Shown: one piece after another, positions 51,562 through 60,095 of the stretch
Layout of the letters: every line of letters begins with the position of its first letter
How positions within the stretch are numbered: position 1 is the stretch's first letter
From: an uncultured Lachnospiraceae bacterium
GTDB taxonomy: Bacteria; Bacillota; Clostridia; Lachnospirales; Lachnospiraceae
Length of the DNA stretch: 64,000 bases
Assembly: GCA_947593735.1 (NCBI GenBank)
Contig: CANQDT010000001.1
Span: forward strand, 62,001 to 126,000
Reading direction: 5' to 3'
Translations under genes and position numbers: made by a program
Notes under the pieces: model-generated
What the model was told of the DNA's origin: nothing
The model's input: only the letters and a program-made list of their open reading frames with translations
The model's database searches: none

Positions 51562-51590
51562 TTTACAAATTGTTACGATTGTGTTACAAT
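51562..51590 (+). promoter_or_regulatory. Promoter of the 3D-domain protein with an overlapping WalR-like repeat
   Basis: TTTACA (51562-51567), 17-bp spacer, TACAAT (51585-51590). Read on the minus strand the same stretch is TGTAAC-N5-CGTAAC-N4-TGTAAA, one base from the WalR consensus TGTWAH-N5-TGTWAH. WalR controls 3D-domain autolysins such as YocH in B. subtilis. Confidence 0.55.
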
Positions 51591-51649
51591 TACAACCATC
51601 GTGAAAAAAGCCCGTTCTTTTGGGCTGATATCTGAAGGAGATTTTTTCT

Positions 51650-52084
51650 ATGAAAAGCAAATTTTTAGCAGCATGGATGCTTATGCTCTGTATCCTGACC
51701 GCATCGGTGCCGCTGCATACACAGGCTTCCAAAAAGACCGTGAGCAAAAAGGTCACGTCTCTCCTGGATGCCGGAGAAGATATCACATCCCTCGGCGAGT
51801 TTGAAGCTACCTTCTACTGCCCGGGACACTGCTGCAACGGAGGATACACCGGAACAGCGCTCGGCACAGCGTTAAAGCCGGGAAAGACCATTGCCGTAGA
51901 CAAAAGCATCATCAAACTCGGTTCCGAAGTGATCATCAAGTATCCGAATGGAAAAGTCGCCCGCTACAGGGCGGAGGATACCGGCGGAGCGATCCGCGGC
52001 AGGAGGATCGACGTATGCGTCGCCTCCCATGCGGAAGCAAATCGGATGGGACGCCAGAAAATTCAGGTGTACATAGTAAAATAG
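51650..52084 (+). CDS. Secreted 3D-domain cell-wall protein
   Basis: A 144-residue exported protein. A signal peptide (residues 1-26, ending TQAS) precedes the 3D domain: FEATFYCPGHCCNG, AVDKSIIKLGSEVII and YRAEDTGGAIRGRRIDVC with the three Asp that name the domain. The fold resembles MltA-type lytic transglycosylases and occurs in YocH/YuiC autolysins and stationary-phase proteins, so it probably cuts or remodels peptidoglycan. GGAG precedes the ATG. It is monocistronic and converges on proA with 3 bp between the stops. Confidence 0.9.
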   Translation: MKSKFLAAWMLMLCILTASVPLHTQASKKTVSKKVTSLLDAGEDITSLGEFEATFYCPGHCCNGGYTGTALGTALKPGKTIAVDKSIIKLGSEVIIKYPNGKVARYRAEDTGGAIRGRRIDVCVASHAEANRMGRQKIQVYIVK

Positions 52085-52087
52085 CGT

Positions 52088-53335
52088 CTAAGACCGAATC
52101 TGCCCGTTTCCATAAATCATAAATTTCGTCGTCGTCAGTGCCTTTAACCCCATCGGCCCCCGGGCGTGGAGTTTTTGGGTACTGATCCCGATCTCCGCAC
52201 CAAATCCAAATTCAAATCCGTCTGTAAATCTGGTAGACGCGTTGACATATACAGCCGACGCGTCGATCCGGGACAGAAACTGTTCCGCATGGGCAGGATC
52301 CTCTGTGACGATCGACTCCGAATGTTTTGTATTATACCGGTTAATGTGGGTAATTGCTTCCGCGAGGGAATCCACGATTTTAACCGAAATGATCCGATCC
52401 AGATATTCCTTTCCCCAATCTTCTTCCGATGCCGGCGTCATCTGCGGGCATATTTTTTTTGCCCTTTCATCTCCCCTCATCTCAATCCCGTGCCTTTCCA
52501 GCGCTTCCGCGATCCGCGGCAGAGCCGTTTCCGCGATCGCGCGGTGAACCACAAGGGATTCGCATGTATTGCAGGTTCCAAGTCTCTGGCATTTCGCGTT
52601 CTCGACAATCGAAACCGCCATATCGACGTCCGCCCGGTCGTCCACATAAACATGGCAGTTCCCCGTCCCCGTCTCGATCACCGGGATCGTGCTGTTGCTG
52701 ACAACCGTCCGGATCAGCCCTGCGCCCCCGCGCGGGATCAGCACGTCGATGCTGTCTTTCAGCTTCATCATCGCTGCCGCCGTTTCCCGGCTTGTATCTT
52801 CCAGAAGCTGTATGCTGTCTTCCGGACATTCTGTCTCTGCCAGCGCGCGCCGGATGGACGCAGCGATCGCCAGATTGGAATGGATGGCGTCGCTCCCGCC
52901 CCGCAGGATCACCGCGTTCCCGGTTTTAAAGCAAAGCGAAAACGCGTCTGCCGTTACATTCGGTCTGGATTCATATATAATACCGATCACTCCGAACGGA
53001 ACTCTCTTTTCCCGGATCAGAAGCCCGTTCGGTCGGAGCGATTCGGAAATGATCTCGCCCAACGGGTTCTCCAGCCCTGCCACCTGGCGGATCCCATCCG
53101 CCATCGCGCGGATGCGCGCGCCGCTGAGGGCGAGACGGTCGATCATGCCCTCGCTCATTCCTTTTTCTTTCGCATGCTCCAGATCCTTCCGGTTTTCCTC
53201 CAGAATGATATCCGTGTCCTGTTCCAGACGGTCCGCCGATGCGCGCAGCGCGCACGCCTTCCGCTCCTCGCTCAGCTCCGCGAGCACAGCCGAAGCCGCT
53301 TTCGCCTGTTTTCCCATTTTTTCAAGATCAGTCAT
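52088..53335 (-). CDS. proA: Glutamate-5-semialdehyde dehydrogenase
   Basis: A 415-residue NADPH enzyme reducing gamma-glutamyl phosphate in proline synthesis. Characteristic stretches are [31 protein letters not shown], the catalytic Cys in [11 protein letters not shown] and TTTKFMIYG near the end. It overlaps proB by 8 bp; ProB and ProA form a channelled pair. proC is not in the window. Confidence 0.97.
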   Translation of the reverse strand: MTDLEKMGKQAKAASAVLAELSEERKACALRASADRLEQDTDIILEENRKDLEHAKEKGMSEGMIDRLALSGARIRAMADGIRQVAGLENPLGEIISESLRPNGLLIREKRVPFGVIGIIYESRPNVTADAFSLCFKTGNAVILRGGSDAIHSNLAIAASIRRALAETECPEDSIQLLEDTSRETAAAMMKLKDSIDVLIPRGGAGLIRTVVSNSTIPVIETGTGNCHVYVDDRADVDMAVSIVENAKCQRLGTCNTCESLVVHRAIAETALPRIAEALERHGIEMRGDERAKKICPQMTPASEEDWGKEYLDRIISVKIVDSLAEAITHINRYNTKHSESIVTEDPAHAEQFLSRIDASAVYVNASTRFTDGFEFGFGAEIGISTQKLHARGPMGLKALTTTKFMIYGNGQIRS

Positions 53336-54203
53336 GATGAACCGCTCCTTTTCCCAGATAATTTTTTTGTTCCAGATAATCCATCAAATGAAAACTTTCG
53401 TCCGGATGGGAGAGAAACAACGTCCCGACCTCGTCTCCCGCCATGATCCGGCTGATGATCCCCATCTGGGAGGCGTTGGCGATGATCATATCCGCGCCGC
53501 TCGCCGTCGCGATGCGCGCAGCCGCGATCTTGGTCGCCATCCCTCCGGTCCCAAACGCCGTGTCATTGTCTTTCCCCATCGCTTCAATCCCGGCGTCGAT
53601 CGCCGTGACGAGGGGGATCAGCCTGGCATTCGGGTTGCTTCTCGGATCATCGGTATAAAGCCCGTCGATATCCGATAAAAGGATCAGCAGGTCCGCCTCC
53701 ACAATCGCGGCGACAACCGCCGCCAGGTTATCATTATCGCCAAACTCGATCTCCTCCGTGGATACCGTATCATTTTCATTGACGACCGGAATGATCCCCA
53801 GATTCAGCAGTTCCCGGAATGTATTTCTCGCGTTGGTCCGCCGGTGGGCATGAAGCATCGTATCCTTTGTCAGAAGGATCTGCGCCGCTTTCTGGTTATA
53901 TTCCGCAAATAATTTCTGATAGGTCATCATCAGCTGTCCCTGCCCGACCGCGGCGCACGCCTGTTTCATGGCAAGCTCCTCCGGTCTTTCCCGCAAGCCG
54001 ATGGCTTTCCGCCCGACCACGATCGCGCCGGAGGAAACGAGGATAACGTCTTTTCCCTGGTTGTTCAGATCGCTCAGGATGCGGACCAGCCGCTCGAGCT
54101 TCTGGTAATTCATATTTCCGGTTTCCTCATGAATCAGGGACGAGGAACCGATCTTAACGACAATCCGTTTTTTCTCTTTTAATCTCTTTCTGTATTCCTG
54201 CAT
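53328..54203 (-). CDS. proB: Glutamate 5-kinase (kinase domain only)
   Basis: A 291-residue kinase for the first step of proline synthesis. The amino-acid-kinase fold has VVKIGSSSL near 14, [16 protein letters not shown] near 150 and [12 protein letters not shown] near 220. The C-terminal PUA domain of the E. coli enzyme (367 residues) is absent, as in many Bacillota. Its start overlaps the glycosyltransferase gene by 25 bp. Proline feedback control is likely but not visible. Confidence 0.96.
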   Translation of the reverse strand: MQEYRKRLKEKKRIVVKIGSSSLIHEETGNMNYQKLERLVRILSDLNNQGKDVILVSSGAIVVGRKAIGLRERPEELAMKQACAAVGQGQLMMTYQKLFAEYNQKAAQILLTKDTMLHAHRRTNARNTFRELLNLGIIPVVNENDTVSTEEIEFGDNDNLAAVVAAIVEADLLILLSDIDGLYTDDPRSNPNARLIPLVTAIDAGIEAMGKDNDTAFGTGGMATKIAAARIATASGADMIIANASQMGIISRIMAGDEVGTLFLSHPDESFHLMDYLEQKNYLGKGAVHHD

Positions 54204-55141
54204 TCTTCTTTTTCTTCCTTTTTTTCCTTCTTTTCACTGATAATATAGCGCGGTCTTCCTTTTACCTCGTCATAGATCATCGCGATATACGCCCCGATGA
54301 TCCCAAGGCTCAGCATCATTCCCCCGGCGACAAAGACAAGGAAAATAATGAGAGTCGGATATCCTCCTGCCGACCTGCCCCGGAAATGGCTGACGACCGC
54401 GTCAATGCTCAATAGGATCCCGGCAAGGATCAGGAGCGCGCCAAACGCGAAGATCAGATACAGCGGTTTGTTGGAAAACGCCGTGAGATTTTTTAATCCG
54501 TATTTTAACAGGGAACGGTTGGACCATTTGGTCGTTCCCGCGGCGCGCTCCGATACTTCATAGGTCACCGACGCGCTCCGGTATCCGACCCAGAAAGACA
54601 GCGCGCGGAAAAATGTATTGCGCTCCGGAAGATCGCACAACGCCTGTACTGCCTTGCGGTCCAGCAGCTTAAAATCAGACGCGTTTTTCATGTCCATCCC
54701 GATCGTTCTGCCGAGGAGTCGGTAAAATATGTTGGCAAACGCCTTTCGGATCCCCGGCTCTTCCCCGCGGCTTTCTTTTCTGCCCTCGACTACCTCATAT
54801 CCCTCCTGCCACAGGGCGATCATCTCCGGAATCGTTTCAACCGGATGCTGCAGATCCGCGTCCATCACGACGCAGCAATCCCCTTTCGCCTGATGAAGCC
54901 CGGAGAAAATCGCGGCTTCCTTTCCAAAATTCCTGGAAAACCGGATGGTCTTTACGCGGCTGTCCGCTTCCTGAAGTCCGGACAGGATCTGATAGGTGTC
55001 ATCCTGCGACCCGTCGTCGATCCATATATACTCGAACCGCATCAAGGGAAGCTCCCGCTCCAGCCATTTCAAGCCGTCATAAAGCAAAGGGATCGTTTCC
55101 GCTTCATTGCGGCATGGAATTATAATTGATACGAACGCCAT
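54179..55141 (-). CDS. Family 2 glycosyltransferase (GtrB/DPM1-like)
   Basis: A 320-residue membrane-bound transferase. The GT-A core has VSIIIPCRNEAETI at residues 4-17, WIDDGSQDD, VVMDADLQHP (the DxD-type metal site) and VEGRKESRGE. Two membrane segments near 228-252 and 262-290 anchor it. This is the group that moves glucose or a similar sugar from UDP to undecaprenyl phosphate. The ATG at 55141 gives the standard start; an earlier frame overlaps azlD. The acceptor pathway is not in the window. The tail is a Lys/Glu-rich stretch. Confidence 0.9.
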   Translation of the reverse strand: MAFVSIIIPCRNEAETIPLLYDGLKWLERELPLMRFEYIWIDDGSQDDTYQILSGLQEADSRVKTIRFSRNFGKEAAIFSGLHQAKGDCCVVMDADLQHPVETIPEMIALWQEGYEVVEGRKESRGEEPGIRKAFANIFYRLLGRTIGMDMKNASDFKLLDRKAVQALCDLPERNTFFRALSFWVGYRSASVTYEVSERAAGTTKWSNRSLLKYGLKNLTAFSNKPLYLIFAFGALLILAGILLSIDAVVSHFRGRSAGGYPTLIIFLVFVAGGMMLSLGIIGAYIAMIYDEVKGRPRYIISEKKEKKEEKEECRNTERD

Positions 55142-55176
55142 CAGCTTGTCCTTCTTTCCATAAATCTGTGCGCTGG

Positions 55177-55506
55177 TCAGGAAAAGACCGTCTGCACCAG
55201 CAGCATATAGCAGATCGTCCCACCCGCGATCGAAACAAGCATCTGCCGCTTCCACAGGTGCAGCAGGACCACAAGCCCGATCGAAATGATCTCCGGTATG
55301 GCATGGTTTCCGGAAAAAAGGCTTACCCCTTTCAGGCTGTAGACGACCAGCAAGCCAAATACCGCCGGGGCAAGCACCTTGCCGAGATATTGGATGTATC
55401 CGGGCACGGGCTTATCTTTTGGAAAGACAAGAAACGGAAGAAACCGGGTCAGCATGGTTCCAAGGACGATCACCGCGATCGTCAGGATCCTCTGTATCGT
55501 CGTCAT
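55177..55506 (-). CDS. azlD: AzlD-type branched-chain amino acid exporter subunit
   Basis: A 109-residue protein with four hydrophobic segments, including [15 protein letters not shown] and [11 protein letters not shown], the small partner in AzlCD/BrnFE exporters of branched-chain amino acids. Its ATG follows the azlC stop by one base, so expression is coupled. It is the standard size for the subunit. Confidence 0.9.
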   Translation of the reverse strand: MTTIQRILTIAVIVLGTMLTRFLPFLVFPKDKPVPGYIQYLGKVLAPAVFGLLVVYSLKGVSLFSGNHAIPEIISIGLVVLLHLWKRQMLVSIAGGTICYMLLVQTVFS

Positions 55507-55507
55507 T

Positions 55508-56233
55508 TTACACTTCCTCCTTTTCCAACGTGCCCCGGAGCAATGTCAGCACTCCAAGGATCACAGCCATCGACGGGATGATAAAGTTTTCGCTGCCGAA
55601 GATTAGCAGGCAGAGAAAGGATAAACCCAGTCCCAGAACCGAACTGACATGACTGCTCTCTTTCCGCCACTGATCCATAAAGATCACGACAAACATCGCC
55701 GTCATAACAAAATCAAGCCCTTTCAGATCAAAATGGATCATCGGACCGAATACACCGCCGAGCGTAGCGCCGGCAAACCAGTAACAATGATTCAGGAACG
55801 TCACGAAAAACTGAAACCATTCCCTGTCCACATCTTCCGGTATGGAAGCCGTATAATTGACAGAAAAGCTCTCATCGCACATGCCAAAGACCAGATACCA
55901 TTTTTTTATGCCTTTCCCATTGTACCGGTCCAGCATGGAAATCCCGTAAAACAAATGCCTGGCGTTGATCATCAGCGTCATGAGAAACGCCTGCAGGGGA
56001 TGGAACGCCCCGAGCAGCATATTCACGGCGACAAATTCCATGGAACCCGCAAATATGGTGACGCTCATGATCATCGGATACCAGACGGAAAAACCGGACG
56101 CGCGCATATAGACGCCGTATGTAAATCCCAAAAACAAAAATCCTGTCATGATCGGGATCGTGTACGGCCATGCCGCGAGGAACGCTTTTTTTCGCACACC
56201 GCGCCTGTTTTCCCGCAGTTTCTTCTGCTCCAT
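55508..56233 (-). CDS. azlC: AzlC-type branched-chain amino acid exporter subunit
   Basis: A 241-residue membrane protein of the AzlC/BrnF family. [23 protein letters not shown] and [20 protein letters not shown] are characteristic, and about seven hydrophobic segments are visible. It forms the large subunit of a leucine/isoleucine/valine (or azaleucine) exporter with AzlD. It lies 18 bp after the sirtuin gene. No Lrp-type regulator is nearby, so its control is unclear. Confidence 0.92.
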   Translation of the reverse strand: MEQKKLRENRRGVRKKAFLAAWPYTIPIMTGFLFLGFTYGVYMRASGFSVWYPMIMSVTIFAGSMEFVAVNMLLGAFHPLQAFLMTLMINARHLFYGISMLDRYNGKGIKKWYLVFGMCDESFSVNYTASIPEDVDREWFQFFVTFLNHCYWFAGATLGGVFGPMIHFDLKGLDFVMTAMFVVIFMDQWRKESSHVSSVLGLGLSFLCLLIFGSENFIIPSMAVILGVLTLLRGTLEKEEV

Positions 56234-56251
56234 TTTCTTTTCGACCGCTCC

Positions 56252-56992
56252 TTACCTGTTTTTTCTTATCGTGATCCGACCCAGGACCTCCCCGATCGGG
56301 GCGGAGATCATAAGCTCCGCGCCTACCTCTCTCGCTGTCTCGCTCTTGTTGATCACAACCAGATGTTTCCCGTGGAAATAATCAATAAATCCGGCTGCCG
56401 GATATACGACGAGCGACGTCCCGCCGATGATAAGCGTGTCCGCGTCCCGGATCGCCCGAATGCTTTTTTCGATCAGACCGGAATTTAATCCCTCCTCATA
56501 CAGTACCACATCCGGCTTGATCACGCCGCCGCAGGAGGAACACCGCGGGACGCCCTCTGCCTGCCTGACATATTCCGCGTTATAAAACGCGCCGCACTTC
56601 TGACAATAATTCCGGTGGATGCTCCCGTGAAGCTCATATACCGTTTTGCTCCCCGCCGCCTGATGGAGCCCGTCGATGTTCTGCGTGACAACCGCCGTCA
56701 GGATCCCTGCCTGTTCCATCTCGGCGAGCTTTTTGTGGGCGGCATTCGGCTTCGCGTCCGGAAACATCATATTCGTTTTATAAAAATCATAAAACGCTTC
56801 GGTATTTTTCATGAAAAAACTGTGGCTGACGATCTGCTCCGGGGAATACCGGTATTCCTGCTGATATAACCCGTCCGCGCTCCGGAAATCCGGTATTCCG
56901 CTTTCGGTCGATACGCCCGCGCCGCCGAAAAAAACGATCCGCGAACTGTCGTCTACCACGCGCTGTAATTGATTGATCTTATCGTCCAACAT
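56252..56992 (-). CDS. cobB: NAD-dependent protein deacylase (Sir2 family)
   Basis: A 246-residue sirtuin removing acyl groups from protein lysines at the cost of NAD. Motifs are GAGVSTESGIPDFRSADGLY near 26-45, TQNIDGLHQAAGS with the catalytic His near 125, and a zinc site CQKC..CSSC near 133-156, then VKPDVVLYEE-like PDVVLYEE. The Arg/Tyr pair typical of desuccinylases is not obvious, so deacetylase is the default. It is first in a run with azlCD, the glycosyltransferase and proBA. Confidence 0.93.
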   Translation of the reverse strand: MLDDKINQLQRVVDDSSRIVFFGGAGVSTESGIPDFRSADGLYQQEYRYSPEQIVSHSFFMKNTEAFYDFYKTNMMFPDAKPNAAHKKLAEMEQAGILTAVVTQNIDGLHQAAGSKTVYELHGSIHRNYCQKCGAFYNAEYVRQAEGVPRCSSCGGVIKPDVVLYEEGLNSGLIEKSIRAIRDADTLIIGGTSLVVYPAAGFIDYFHGKHLVVINKSETAREVGAELMISAPIGEVLGRITIRKNR

Positions 56993-57033
56993 CTGTTCCG
57001 CCTCCCGTTCCCGCTGAACTCTGCCTGAAATTC

Positions 57034-59046
57034 CTATTTGATACAGTCAAAATTGCCCCGGATCCATTCCCGGACCTCGGTCATTTCCGGATAATCATAG
57101 AAAAAGTTTATCTTGCGCCTCGCGACCGACGTCTCTTCCTGCTTGTCCATCAGCACAAAGCAGCAAAAGCTCTCCGCGAAATCCTCCATCGTTTTATCCA
57201 CCGCATACTGCGATACAAATTCATCCGGATGCTCGCGGAAGCTGTGGCTTTCTCCCGCGCGGACCGCGTCGACGTCCGTATCTGGATAAAATTCCTTCAT
57301 AAACGCCGCCATATAAGAATCTTCTTTATAAGGGGGAAGGCTGATCGAATCGTCTCCGTTTGCCGCTATATCGAGCTGGTCCTCATTCATCGCGAAGACA
57401 TGCCCGTACTCATGGATCACCGTCTCCAGCGTACTGTAAAAATGGCGGTATTCCATATTTTCATCAAAAATATCATTGAAATCAAGCCACATACTGTTTT
57501 TGTGGTTGTCCGGTTCCGCCGGCTGCGTAAACCCGAGCTGATAATGGAGCCCGTCGGTATAGAACACGAACCGGTCCATATAAGCCGCCCGTTCTTCTTT
57601 CCGGATCACGCGCGATATGATATCGTCCCATACCGCCTGTGTCTTCTCATCCATCGTACCGGTCGGCTCGCCGTCGCTGCCGAGCTTTACGTCATACAGT
57701 TCCTGCAGACCGAAGCTATACGGCATGGCAATCAGCTGGAAAGACCCGCCGCTCCCGACGTTCATCTGGAAAAAGATCCTGCCGACCTGCCATTCCCAGT
57801 CATATTCGTCCGTATGGTTTTCTCCCCGTGTTTTCTTCGGTTCTCCCATCACATCGGAAAGCTTCTCCTTCATTGTTTTCCAGTCATATCCTGCCGCCTC
57901 CGCGTCCAGTTCCGCCTGCTGGAAATCCCCATTGTAAAATGTCATGCGGGAGAGCAGCGGTTCCTCCATATTGACCCAGCGCACACGACATTCATAGGTC
58001 GATACGGTTCCCAGCATTTCATCCTCATGCTCCTCGGTCTTCTTCATGTCCGTGCCAAGGTTATTTTTCATTCCCTGCAGGGACGTATCCACATCGAACG
58101 CTTCGGTATACGGGGAAAGATATCCTACCGGTTCCGGCGCCTTTGCGGACCGGAGCGAGCCCGTCTCGTCCGACATGATTTTTTGTACGGCATATTCCGC
58201 GATCCTCGCGCCGTCCGCCAGCTTTTCCAGATCGATCTGGTCCATGTCGTCGATGATCTTGTGATTTTCATATCCGTCCCCGTCCTGCGCGAACAGGGCG
58301 GAAGGGATCCCCTCTATCGCGAAAGAAACATGGTCGCTGGATTTCTCCTGCGTCACCGCGATTTCCTTTCCGGTTATTTTTTTTACGCCCTCCAGCAGAT
58401 ATCCGGTTATGGCGTTCTCCCTGCCGTCCGTCGTATTCACCTGATATCCGTCCGATAAGCGGTGTCCCAGCATATCCAGCTGGATATCGCCGGCAATCCT
58501 CTCCCGTTCCTCATCCGTGAGCGACGACAGGAAATGAGCGGAGCCTTTCATACCTTCCTCTTCCCCGGAAAATACCACATACCATACCTCCGTGTCGGAC
58601 GGGATTTTTCTCGTCTTCTTCGCCACCGCTTCCAGCGCGGCGACGCCGGACGCATTATCGACCGCGCCTACCGTAGCTGCGATCGAATCGATATGGGCGG
58701 ACACAATGAGTATATCCGCGTCTTCGCTTCCGGAATCCGCCTGCCGCCTGGCAATAACATTTTGCGTCGTAAATGGCTCGTTCATCTTTGTGCGGGCGTT
58801 AAATTCATCCAGCCCGACGTCATATCCATATCCGTGCAGGCGGATCGCCAGTTTTTTGATCTGTCTCTGCTCGCCCGGAAGTCCGGCTCCCCTCGGTTCG
58901 GACGTCACCTCGTGCAGCGACGACCGGATCAATGTCCGGTACGCGTTTCGGTATCTCCCGACAGCGAGAACGATCACGCCTGCCGCGACCAGGCAGCACA
59001 CCGCGGCCGCAACGTACTTTTTTCCGTTTCTCCCTTTTTCTTCCAT
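57034..59046 (-). CDS. Two-domain membrane metallopeptidase: M28 aminopeptidase plus a C-terminal HEYGH zincin
   Basis: A 670-residue exported protein with a membrane anchor near residues 12-30. The N-terminal half is an M28 peptidase: SAHIDS, VDNASGVAALE, FSGEEEGMKG, LDMLGH and SSDHVSF supply the two-zinc ligands. The C-terminal half, from about 360, has an unrelated zincin motif, VIHEYGHVFAMN near 540 with HPDEFVSQYA and DFAESFCCFV downstream. Between them lies a region (TYECRVRWVN, WQVGRIFFQMN) I cannot assign. Two intact metallopeptidase centres in one chain are unusual. The ATG at 59046 is chosen because a TATAAT at 59106 would put the earlier ATG (59097) at the transcript's first bases. 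Confidence 0.85.
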   Translation of the reverse strand: MEEKGRNGKKYVAAAVCCLVAAGVIVLAVGRYRNAYRTLIRSSLHEVTSEPRGAGLPGEQRQIKKLAIRLHGYGYDVGLDEFNARTKMNEPFTTQNVIARRQADSGSEDADILIVSAHIDSIAATVGAVDNASGVAALEAVAKKTRKIPSDTEVWYVVFSGEEEGMKGSAHFLSSLTDEERERIAGDIQLDMLGHRLSDGYQVNTTDGRENAITGYLLEGVKKITGKEIAVTQEKSSDHVSFAIEGIPSALFAQDGDGYENHKIIDDMDQIDLEKLADGARIAEYAVQKIMSDETGSLRSAKAPEPVGYLSPYTEAFDVDTSLQGMKNNLGTDMKKTEEHEDEMLGTVSTYECRVRWVNMEEPLLSRMTFYNGDFQQAELDAEAAGYDWKTMKEKLSDVMGEPKKTRGENHTDEYDWEWQVGRIFFQMNVGSGGSFQLIAMPYSFGLQELYDVKLGSDGEPTGTMDEKTQAVWDDIISRVIRKEERAAYMDRFVFYTDGLHYQLGFTQPAEPDNHKNSMWLDFNDIFDENMEYRHFYSTLETVIHEYGHVFAMNEDQLDIAANGDDSISLPPYKEDSYMAAFMKEFYPDTDVDAVRAGESHSFREHPDEFVSQYAVDKTMEDFAESFCCFVLMDKQEETSVARRKINFFYDYPEMTEVREWIRGNFDCIK

Positions 59047-59105
59047 TCTTCGTTTCGCCCCTTCTGAACGGGTTCTGCTTTTATCCGCCCGTTCCATAAT
59101 ATTTG

Positions 59106-59135
59106 ATTATAGCACATACCGGGCGATAACAGCAA
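59106..59135 (-). promoter_or_regulatory. Promoter of the two-domain metallopeptidase gene
   Basis: TTGCTG (59130-59135), 18-bp spacer, TATAAT (59106-59111) on the minus strand. Transcription would start near 59099. Confidence 0.6.
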
Positions 59136-59192
59136 TGAAAATTACGGGAATCCCCGTTTTCAGAAAACGGCGCCGGTTCCATTCCTCCGCGC

Positions 59193-59966
59193 TCACTCTT
59201 TCACATGCTGGATCAGCGGCGTATCCTCGTCGATCGGAAGCAGTTCAAACCCCTGCTCCCGCAGCGTCCGGATCAATTCCGGAAGCGCCTCGATCGTATT
59301 ATGGCTGTTGTTCAGATCGTGCATTAAAATGATCGCCGTATCCAGATGTTCGGCGTCCTTCATGATATTCTGGTTGAGCTGCCCGGGCGTCAGCCCGACC
59401 GTCACCGCGTCCTCATTCAGCGCGTTCCAATCATAATATTCCACTCCGTTTTTATGCAGGAAACGGATCAGGCGCCGGATCGGCACCTTACTGACGGTAT
59501 TGCTGCTGCCGCCGGGAAACCGGTAATATTTCACATCGACGCCGGTCACGCGGAGCAGAAGCTGGTGAATACGCTTAAAATCTTCCTGAAACGCTTCCTC
59601 GGATTGATACAGGTGGTCATAATCATGATTGTAGGCATGGATGCCCAGCGTATGACCGTCTTTGACGATCCTCCTGTAATACCGTTTGGAGCATTTATCT
59701 TCTTTTCCGAGCACAAAAAATGTCGCTTTCACATGATTCTCCTTCAATACGCGCAGCAATTCCCCCGTATTCAGGCTCGGCCCGTCGTCAAACGTCAGAT
59801 ACGCCCTTTTCTTGACCGTTCCCCCTTCCTTCATCACGATCTGCGTCTGATCATCCAGAATTGCTTTTCTTCCGGATAAATTTTCCCAATAAAAAAATTG
59901 CAGTACAAGCATCTGGATCATAACTACTACTGCAACCAATTCCGCGCGAATCCATTTTTTTCCCAT
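59193..59966 (-). CDS. Membrane-anchored polysaccharide deacetylase (NodB domain)
   Basis: A 257-residue carbohydrate esterase 4 enzyme, probably acting on peptidoglycan outside the membrane. An uncleaved anchor lies at residues 8-28. The five NodB motifs are present: TFDDGPS near 58, HAYNHDYDHL near 110 (metal His), RFPGGSSN near 148, DWNALNEDA, and ILMHD near 210. The length fits the PdaA/PdaB-like group, some members of which act in spore cortex formation; which one applies is not decidable here. Confidence 0.92.
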   Translation of the reverse strand: MGKKWIRAELVAVVVMIQMLVLQFFYWENLSGRKAILDDQTQIVMKEGGTVKKRAYLTFDDGPSLNTGELLRVLKENHVKATFFVLGKEDKCSKRYYRRIVKDGHTLGIHAYNHDYDHLYQSEEAFQEDFKRIHQLLLRVTGVDVKYYRFPGGSSNTVSKVPIRRLIRFLHKNGVEYYDWNALNEDAVTVGLTPGQLNQNIMKDAEHLDTAIILMHDLNNSHNTIEALPELIRTLREQGFELLPIDEDTPLIQHVKE

Positions 59967-60040
59967 GACTTACGCCCGTCGTTTCTTTGTTCTATCTTAT
60001 GGCTGTTCCCCCGGAATGATTCCACGAACCCGGAACAATC

Positions 60041-60078
60041 AAAACGGGGCTCCTCCCGTCAAAACAGGAGGAGCCCCG
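60041..60078 (-). terminator. Intrinsic terminator of glnN
   Basis: CGGGGCTCCTCC (60045-60056) pairs with GGAGGAGCCCCG (60067-60078), a 12-bp GC-rich stem. The minus strand then reads TTTTG, directly after the glnN stop. Confidence 0.85.
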
Positions 60079-60095
60079 CATAAAGACATCAGCCA

